Shown here piece after piece: positions 17,829 through 22,476 of a DNA stretch of 22,476 nucleotides. The stretch spans positions 1-22,476 of the forward strand of contig JAICQE010000054.1 in the NCBI GenBank assembly GCA_025938035.1, written 5' to 3'. The notes under the pieces are model-generated. The model had not been told where the DNA came from and searched no databases. It was given only the letters and a program-made list of their open reading frames with translations. This DNA comes from Vicinamibacteria bacterium. GTDB lineage: Bacteria > Acidobacteriota > Vicinamibacteria > Vicinamibacterales > UBA2999. How positions within the stretch are numbered: the stretch's first letter is position 1; each line of letters begins with the position of its first letter. A program made the position numbers and the translations under genes.

Positions 17829-17856
17829 CGGCGCGGACGTTGTCACGTCCGCGCCG
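17829..17856. terminator. 12-bp perfect hairpin after the ankyrin gene (possible terminator)
   Basis: CGGCGCGGACGT and ACGTCCGCGCCG form a 12-bp perfect stem with a TGTC loop, 8 nt after the TGA of the ankyrin gene. No U-tract follows on the plus strand, so it would be a non-canonical terminator or an mRNA 3' stabilising hairpin. It shares the GTCCGC/GCGGAC arms with hairpin H3 upstream of the DUF1552 gene. Confidence 0.55.
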
Positions 17857-17889
17857 GTGAGCCTGACAAGGCTCTCGCCCCACGCATCG

Positions 17890-18285
17890 ATGCCCAAGCC
17901 ATCGCTCTCCGACACGTTCACAACCCTCCGCGAAATTCTCGCGGCACAGAGCGACGAACTCGTCGTCACCGTCGATCGGCCGGGCGACTTCCAGGTCGCG
18001 TCGCCGACGATGCAGGATCGGATCGGCCGGCCGCTCTCCGTCGCCGGCGTGCGGACCAGGAAGCATTACGTCAGCTACTTCCTGATGCCGGTGTATGCGG
18101 CTCCCCGTCTGGTGCAGTCGTTGTCGCCGGAATTGAAGAAGCGGATGCACGGACTGTCGTGCTTCAACTTCACGACAATCGATCCCGATCAGATCAAGGA
18201 GCTGTCGAGGCTGACGAAAGCCGGCATCGAGGCATTCCGCGACGTGCCGCTTCCCTGGGCCCACGAAGGTCACGGCCGGCTTTGA
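17890..18285 (+). CDS. Conserved hypothetical protein (possibly distant DUF1801-like)
   Basis: A 131-residue cytosolic protein without signal peptide or membrane segment. The recognisable core is KHYVSYFLMPVYAAPRLVQS, then SPELKKRMHGLSCFNFTTID and a helical C-terminus ending in PWAHEGHGRL. The lysine-rich LKKRM-G-SCFNF pattern recalls small conserved hypothetical proteins with a DUF1801-like fold, but I cannot assign a function. ATG 17890 is preferred; the in-frame GTG at 17857 abuts the upstream hairpin. No Shine-Dalgarno is evident. It is flanked by the ankyrin hairpin and the BlaI operator region, and is probably transcribed independently. Confidence 0.7.
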   Translation: MPKPSLSDTFTTLREILAAQSDELVVTVDRPGDFQVASPTMQDRIGRPLSVAGVRTRKHYVSYFLMPVYAAPRLVQSLSPELKKRMHGLSCFNFTTIDPDQIKELSRLTKAGIEAFRDVPLPWAHEGHGRL

Positions 18286-18306
18286 CAGTCGCAGCACTTG
18301 CAATCC

Positions 18307-18322
18307 AACTATAGATATAGTT
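18307..18322. promoter_or_regulatory. Inverted-repeat candidate operator upstream of the BlaI-family gene
   Basis: AACTATA-GA-TATAGTT consists of two perfect 7-bp arms around a 2-bp centre. It is AT-rich in a GC-rich context and lies 25 bp before the repressor ATG. TATAGT inside it resembles a -10 element, so a bound repressor would block the promoter. A further half-site GATAGTT occurs at 18337-18343. BlaI/MecI proteins are known to bind dyads of this size; that this is the site is inference. Confidence 0.65.
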
Positions 18323-18347
18323 AGATCGTCCAGCCTGATAGTTGAAC

Positions 18348-18734
18348 ATGGCTGGAACCTCCTACACCAAGCCTGAACTGCAAATCATGGAGGTGCTCTG
18401 GACCAAGGGCGCCTGCTCGATTCGCGAGATCCACGCGGCCCTTCCGCCCAGGGGCAAACCCGCATTCACGACGGTTCAGACGGTTGTCTACCGGCTCGAA
18501 AAGAAAGGTGCGCTCCGCTGCATCAAGCGGATCAGCAACGCCAACATCGTCGAGGCGGCGATCTCGCGCGACGAAGCGCACACGACGCTTCTCGACGAGC
18601 TGCTGGGGCTGTTCGGCGGGCGGCCGAAGCCGGTCATTGCGCGGCTCGTCGAGTCGGGCAAGCTGACGCTCGACGACATCAAAGAGGCGGAAGAGGCGCT
18701 CAAGAACCATCTGAAGAAAGGCGGCGCGCGATGA
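18348..18734 (+). CDS. BlaI/MecI/CopY-family transcriptional repressor
   Basis: This 128-residue winged-helix protein is the normal size for BlaI (about 120-130). Signatures: YTKPELQIMEVLWTKGACSIREIHAAL (first helices), FTTVQTVVYRLEKKGAL (recognition helix plus wing) and a C-terminal dimerisation helix rich in Glu and Lys. ATG 18348 is chosen over the in-frame TTG at 18342 because it gives the usual N-terminus. It overlaps the M56 gene by 4 nt (ATGA), so repressor and protease are translationally coupled. In known Bla/Mec systems the M56 protein triggers cleavage of this repressor; here it probably autoregulates through the dyad at 18307-18322. Confidence 0.95.
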   Translation: MAGTSYTKPELQIMEVLWTKGACSIREIHAALPPRGKPAFTTVQTVVYRLEKKGALRCIKRISNANIVEAAISRDEAHTTLLDELLGLFGGRPKPVIARLVESGKLTLDDIKEAEEALKNHLKKGGAR

Positions 18735-20539
18735 CGTCCGGGTTCATGACGTACTGGGTGCCGTTCGATCTGCTCGATCATCTCTGGCAATCGACGTTGT
18801 TCACTGCCGCGGTCTGGCTGATTGCGCGTGCCATGCGCAGCAACGGCGCTCGCGTTCGCTACTGGCTGTGGTTCGCAGCGTCGATGAAGTTTCTGATTCC
18901 GCTGTCGCTGCTTGTCAGTGCCGGAGAGTGGTTCGCGTGGCGGACGGAGCCAGCCGCCGCACCCCCCGTGTTGTCGTTCGTCATCGACCGTGTCATCGAC
19001 CCGGTGCTCACACCCGCCGCGGCAACCCTGGCGACAGCGGCGGCGGCACCCATCGCGTCCCCCGTGACGGTCATGCCCTGGCTGCTGCTTGCGGCATGGG
19101 CCGCTGGCGTGACATTCGTGCTCATCTCCTGGTGGAGGCAATGGCTGCCGTTCCGGCACGCGCTCGATGACGCACACGCGATCGACGTCGGCGCCGGGTA
19201 CAACGCGGACGGGCTCACGATCATGGCATCGCCTTCGATGATCGAACCGGGCGTGTGCGGCATCTTCCGGCCCGTGTTGCTGGTGCCGGAGTGGATTGGC
19301 GATCGCCTCACGCACGGGCAGCTCCGCGCGCTGTTCGCGCACGAGCACTGTCACGTGCGTCATCGTGACAACCTGACGGCCGCTCTGCACATGGCCGTCG
19401 AAGCCCTGTTCTGGTTTTACCCGGTCGTCTGGTGGCTCGAGCGCCGGCTGATCGAGGAGCGTGAGCGCGCCTGCGACGAGTACGTGCTGCACTCGGGTTG
19501 TGCACCGCACGATTACGCTGAAGGGATTCTCGAGGTGTGCCGGTCCGCGACCGAGCGGCCACCTGCCTTTGTGGCCGGTGTGACCGGTGCCGATCTGCGG
19601 CAACGCATCGAGGGCATCCTTCGCGGCGGAATGAGTCGCCCGATGAGTGCCGGCCGCCGGTGTGCGCTGTTGCTCACCGCCGTCGCTTCCTTCGGACTAC
19701 CGATTGTCGTGGGAGCCGCGAATGCGGTGCCGCGCATCGCGGTAGGACAGGAGTCGTCCACCCGCGTAGCCTTCGAAGTGGCGTCCGTGAAAGTGAACAG
19801 ATCGGGTGAACGGGCCGCACGCATGGACGACGACGCGCCGGGTGCCTTCACAGGGACCAACGTCTGGCTCAATCTGCTGATCACGTACGCCTACCGGATA
19901 CAGAACAACCAGATCGAGTCGGCGCCCGACTGGACCCGCACCCTGTCTCCAGAACGATTCGACGTCGCGGCACGACTCGAACAGGTGCGGCCTGGTGTAA
20001 CAGACTCCGAAGCCAAGCGCCTGGCCATGCGAACCCTGCTCGCCGAGCGATTCAACCTCGTGGTGACACGAGTGACGCGCGAGGTGCCGATGTATGCGCT
20101 CGTCATGGCGCGTGCGGACGGGCGGCCGGGGCCGATGCTGAGACCCTCGTCGACGGATTGCTCGGCGACGGGGATGAAGGCTCGGGCCGCGGCCGAGCAG
20201 GCGGGGAAACCGCTGTCCGGCTTTTGCGGATTGCAAGTTAACACCGGGCGGATTCGGTTTGGTGGACGTCCTATGTCCGAGTTCGCGAGGGTGTTCAATC
20301 CGGATGGCCGCAACGTCATCGATCGCACCGGGCTGACGGGCAACTGGGACTTCGAACTGACGTTCATGCCCGACCAGCCCGCTTCGCTGCCGCCAGGACA
20401 GAACGCGCCACCGATCGATCCAGATGCGCCTTCACTGCCAGCGGCGCTGCAGGAGCAACTGGGTCTGAAACTGGAGCCGACGAGAGGCTTGGTTGAAAAG
20501 CTGGTCGTCGAACGCGTCGAGCGTCCGACGGAGAACTGA
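18731..20539 (+). CDS. BlaR1-like M56 metalloprotease fused to a C-terminal TIGR03435 domain
   Basis: This 602-residue membrane protein has transmembrane segments near 16-35, 43-63, 114-134 and 308-326. The zinc motif is H204-E-H-C-H208 and the likely third-ligand region is ERACDE (245-250). A cytoplasmic stub, GVTGADLRQRIEGIL (283-297), precedes the last helix. From about residue 346 to the end it carries a full TIGR03435 domain: FEVASVKVN, LITYAYRIQNNQIESAPDW, FDVAARL, LLAERFNLVVTR, VIDRTGLTGNWDFELTFMPD and LQEQLGLKLEPTRG. In BlaR1/MecR1 this extracytoplasmic position holds the penicillin-binding sensor, so TIGR03435 probably replaces it as the signal-receiving domain. What it senses is unknown. 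Its 3' end couples to the next gene with a 1-nt gap and a Shine-Dalgarno inside its last codons. Confidence 0.93.
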   Translation: MTSGFMTYWVPFDLLDHLWQSTLFTAAVWLIARAMRSNGARVRYWLWFAASMKFLIPLSLLVSAGEWFAWRTEPAAAPPVLSFVIDRVIDPVLTPAAATLATAAAAPIASPVTVMPWLLLAAWAAGVTFVLISWWRQWLPFRHALDDAHAIDVGAGYNADGLTIMASPSMIEPGVCGIFRPVLLVPEWIGDRLTHGQLRALFAHEHCHVRHRDNLTAALHMAVEALFWFYPVVWWLERRLIEERERACDEYVLHSGCAPHDYAEGILEVCRSATERPPAFVAGVTGADLRQRIEGILRGGMSRPMSAGRRCALLLTAVASFGLPIVVGAANAVPRIAVGQESSTRVAFEVASVKVNRSGERAARMDDDAPGAFTGTNVWLNLLITYAYRIQNNQIESAPDWTRTLSPERFDVAARLEQVRPGVTDSEAKRLAMRTLLAERFNLVVTRVTREVPMYALVMARADGRPGPMLRPSSTDCSATGMKARAAAEQAGKPLSGFCGLQVNTGRIRFGGRPMSEFARVFNPDGRNVIDRTGLTGNWDFELTFMPDQPASLPPGQNAPPIDPDAPSLPAALQEQLGLKLEPTRGLVEKLVVERVERPTEN

Positions 20540-20540
20540 T

Positions 20541-21485
20541 ATGGCGAACCTTCCCTTCTTCGTCTCCGGCGTCCGCGGCGGCGATTTGAAGACGCGTATC
20601 GACTCGATCATGTTTGGTGCGGTGCAGCGTCCGGTCACGATGGTGAGCCGCCTCGCGCTCGCGATCGCCGCGGTCACCGTGGTAATGGGACCACTGGCTG
20701 TCGGCGCCTTCGATCAGCCAGCCGGTATCACGAAAGCGGCGTTCGAGGTGGCGAGCATCAGGCGGAACGTTTCGGGCGTCATGGAGGAGCGGTGGCCCAA
20801 CCCGCGTCCAAACGGAGATATCGACGTCAGGAATCTTCGCGTGTCCGATCTCGTCCAGGCTGCGTATCGGGTTGGGGATCATCAGGTCCAGGCTATGCCG
20901 GCATGGGCTAGAAATACGCGGTATGACATTTCCGCCAGGCTGGACCCGCAGATCGCAGAGGCATCGCAGCCGCCGGGACTCCCGCCGACGTGGGCGCTCG
21001 CATTGCAGGCCCTGCTGAAGGAACGCTTCCAGCTCGCGTTTCACCGCGAGACCGCGCCGCGGCCGGTCTACGACCTGGTCATGGCGAGGCCGGGCGGCAA
21101 ACCGGGGCCGAACATGCGGCCGGCGGAGTTCGATTGCGACGCGTTGAAGGAACAGCCTGTCGGGACGGATACGCGAATCGCGTGTGGCATACGTCAGGGT
21201 CCCGGGCGATATCTGCAGGGCGGCAGCAGGCTGCTCGAGTTCACCGCGATTCTCTCGAGGATGGTCGGACGGCCCGTCTTCGATCGGACCGGACTGACCG
21301 GCAGATGGGATTTTCTGCTGACTTACACGCCCGATTCACTGCTCAGCGCCGGAGAACCTCCGCGAGGTGATCCGCCGAACCTGTTTACCGCGCTGCAGGA
21401 GCAGTTGGGCCTGAAGCTCGAAGCGACGACCGGCCCGGTCGAGATGTTCGTCATCGATCGGCTCGAGCCGCCATCGGAGAACTGA
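20541..21485 (+). CDS. Membrane-anchored TIGR03435 protein with vestigial M56 tail
   Basis: 314 aa from ATG 20541, which lies 2 nt after the previous stop with GGAG (20530-20533) as Shine-Dalgarno; the frame is open further upstream but that part lies in the fusion gene. Residues 1-24 (FFVSGVRGGDLKTRIDSIM) align with the M56 cytoplasmic stub GVTGADLRQRIEGIL of the upstream protein, and residues about 36-56 form the equivalent transmembrane helix. Residues 67-314 are a complete TIGR03435 domain (FEVASIRRN, AYRVGDHQVQAMPAW, YDISARL, LLKERFQLAFHRE, VFDRTGLTGRWDFLLTYTPD, LQEQLGLKLEATTGPVE). No protease motif remains. It looks like a duplicate of the fusion gene that lost the protease. Confidence 0.9.
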   Translation: MANLPFFVSGVRGGDLKTRIDSIMFGAVQRPVTMVSRLALAIAAVTVVMGPLAVGAFDQPAGITKAAFEVASIRRNVSGVMEERWPNPRPNGDIDVRNLRVSDLVQAAYRVGDHQVQAMPAWARNTRYDISARLDPQIAEASQPPGLPPTWALALQALLKERFQLAFHRETAPRPVYDLVMARPGGKPGPNMRPAEFDCDALKEQPVGTDTRIACGIRQGPGRYLQGGSRLLEFTAILSRMVGRPVFDRTGLTGRWDFLLTYTPDSLLSAGEPPRGDPPNLFTALQEQLGLKLEATTGPVEMFVIDRLEPPSEN

Positions 21486-21486
21486 T

Positions 21487-22476
21487 ATGGCACGGCTTCC
21501 CCTCTGTCTCTGCGGCGTCCGCGGCGGGCATCTGGCGCGGCGCATCGAAGACATCGTCGCGAACCGCAGGGGGTCCGCGCTCACGCGCGCACGGCGGGCC
21601 GCGCTGGTCCTCGGGGCGCTCACCGTCGGCGTTGCGCCTGTCGTCGTGGGAGCACTCGCGAGCCAATCCGGAGCGCAGCCATCGTCGCTCGCCGATCGCC
21701 CGCCCTCTGAGGTCGCGTCGGTCACGCTGCGCGGGCAGACAACCTTGCCATCTTTCGAGGTGGCGTCGGTCAAGCGAAACCTGTCTGGCCTAGGCAGGTC
21801 CATGATCGAGAACGTGCAACCAAGTGGTCTTTGGCTTCTCACCAATGTCCCGACGCGTGCGCTGATCCGCACGGCCTATCGCGTGCAGGACTTTCAGATC
21901 GTCGGCGCGCCAGATTGGGTGCAGACGGAGCACTACGACATTGTGGCCAAAGCGTCAGGCGATCTTCGCCCGGTAAGTCCGGGGGAACCTCGTGCCCATT
22001 TCCTAATGCTGCGGTCTTTTTTGATCGATCGCTTCAAGCTGAAGGCGCACGTGGAAACGAGGGATGCACCGGTCTTCGCGCTTGTCCTGGCCCGCGCTGA
22101 CGGGAAACCTGGAGCAGGCTTGGTGCCCGCACATGATGACTGCGCCGCCATCGTCGCAGCGGAGATAAAGCGCGAGCGTCCCGCGGCCCCGCCGGGTGAA
22201 CGCCCCGCCTGCGGGCTGATTGCCGGACCAATCGGAACCACTAGTGGCAACAGAATCGCTGGTGGTAATACGTCGATGAGTCAACTGGCGACGACGTTGT
22301 CCGGTCGGATGAGCCGCATAGTGCTTGACCGCACGGGGCTGTCGGGCGTTTTCGACTTCACTCTCGATTTCGTACCCGACGGCAGCCCGATTGACGCGAG
22401 CCAGAACTTGCCGCCGCTGCAGGCTGCACTTCGAGAGCAACTCGGCCTGAAGCTCGAACCAGCCCGAGGCCCGGTC
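21487..22476 (+). CDS. Second membrane-anchored TIGR03435 protein with vestigial M56 tail (partial, runs off window)
   Basis: The frame is open from ATG 21487 to the window end (330 codons) with no stop, so the 3' end is missing. The junction GAGAACTGATATGGC is identical to that before the previous gene, again with GGAG as Shine-Dalgarno. Residues 1-25 (GVRGGHLARRIEDIV) match the M56 stub and about 38-56 the transmembrane helix. The TIGR03435 domain begins at SFEVASVKRN (about 89) and continues through AYRVQDFQIVGAPDW, YDIVAKA, FLIDRFKLKAHVE, VLDRTGLSGVFDFTLDFVPD and LREQLGLKLEPARGPV, so only a few C-terminal residues are missing. A second copy of EVASV lies 16 codons before the domain start. 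Further paralogues may follow outside the window. Confidence 0.9.
   Translation, partial: MARLPLCLCGVRGGHLARRIEDIVANRRGSALTRARRAALVLGALTVGVAPVVVGALASQSGAQPSSLADRPPSEVASVTLRGQTTLPSFEVASVKRNLSGLGRSMIENVQPSGLWLLTNVPTRALIRTAYRVQDFQIVGAPDWVQTEHYDIVAKASGDLRPVSPGEPRAHFLMLRSFLIDRFKLKAHVETRDAPVFALVLARADGKPGAGLVPAHDDCAAIVAAEIKRERPAAPPGERPACGLIAGPIGTTSGNRIAGGNTSMSQLATTLSGRMSRIVLDRTGLSGVFDFTLDFVPDGSPIDASQNLPPLQAALREQLGLKLEPARGPV

Noticed and set aside
18282..18287. Perfect TTGACA as a -35 element for the BlaI gene
   Set aside because: It overlaps the stop of the previous gene, and the only good -10-like hexamers lie 22 bp or more downstream, outside normal spacing. It could be chance.

Overview
The window is high-GC DNA densely packed with genes. 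It most likely comes from an Acidobacteriota bacterium, probably of the Vicinamibacteria type. This is inferred from the protein families present: three consecutive TIGR03435 domains (a family of unknown function strongly expanded in Acidobacteriota), an M56/BlaI pair, a DUF1592-DUF1552-ankyrin gene trio, and a PQQ/cytochrome c dehydrogenase of the polyvinyl-alcohol dehydrogenase type. No rRNA, tRNA, CRISPR array, transposase or phage gene is visible.

Layout. Positions 94-6920 hold mostly housekeeping genes: an RlmI-type rRNA methyltransferase (minus strand), divergent from glyA, an XPD/DinG-type Fe-S helicase overlapping the end of glyA, a secreted carboxypeptidase-regulatory/TPR protein, yggS, and an exported stand-alone DsbD N-terminal-like domain. 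Positions 7020-12153 form a minus-strand group transcribed right to left: a Vgb-like beta-propeller, CstA (its ATG shares one base with the propeller's stop) and the cytochrome c/PQQ dehydrogenase. Positions 12333-17820 form a plus-strand group: a DUF1592 cytochrome c protein, a Tat-exported DUF1552 protein and an exported ankyrin protein. A small conserved hypothetical follows.

Positions 18307-22476 hold the most interesting locus: a BlaI-family repressor behind an inverted-repeat candidate operator, then (ATGA overlap) a BlaR1-like M56 metalloprotease whose usual penicillin-sensor position is taken by a TIGR03435 domain. Two further genes, joined by identical junctions, keep only the last cytoplasmic stub and transmembrane helix of the M56 module plus a TIGR03435 domain. 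The third gene runs off the right edge. I read this as a BlaI/M56 signalling system whose sensor has been swapped and then multiplied without the protease.

A second theme is short tandem repeats with 7- or 9-bp periods. Three arrays and one palindrome begin 0-3 nt after a stop codon, and in two cases fill nearly the whole gap between same-strand genes. One 9-bp array lies in frame inside the helicase and encodes (Asn-Asp-Ser)9. Separate TTCA-loop hairpin modules, preceded by a GTAG word, sit in the leaders of the DUF1592 and DUF1552 genes. The 25-bp gap between the methyltransferase and glyA contains a nearly symmetric -10-like decamer placed so that both mRNAs could be leaderless.
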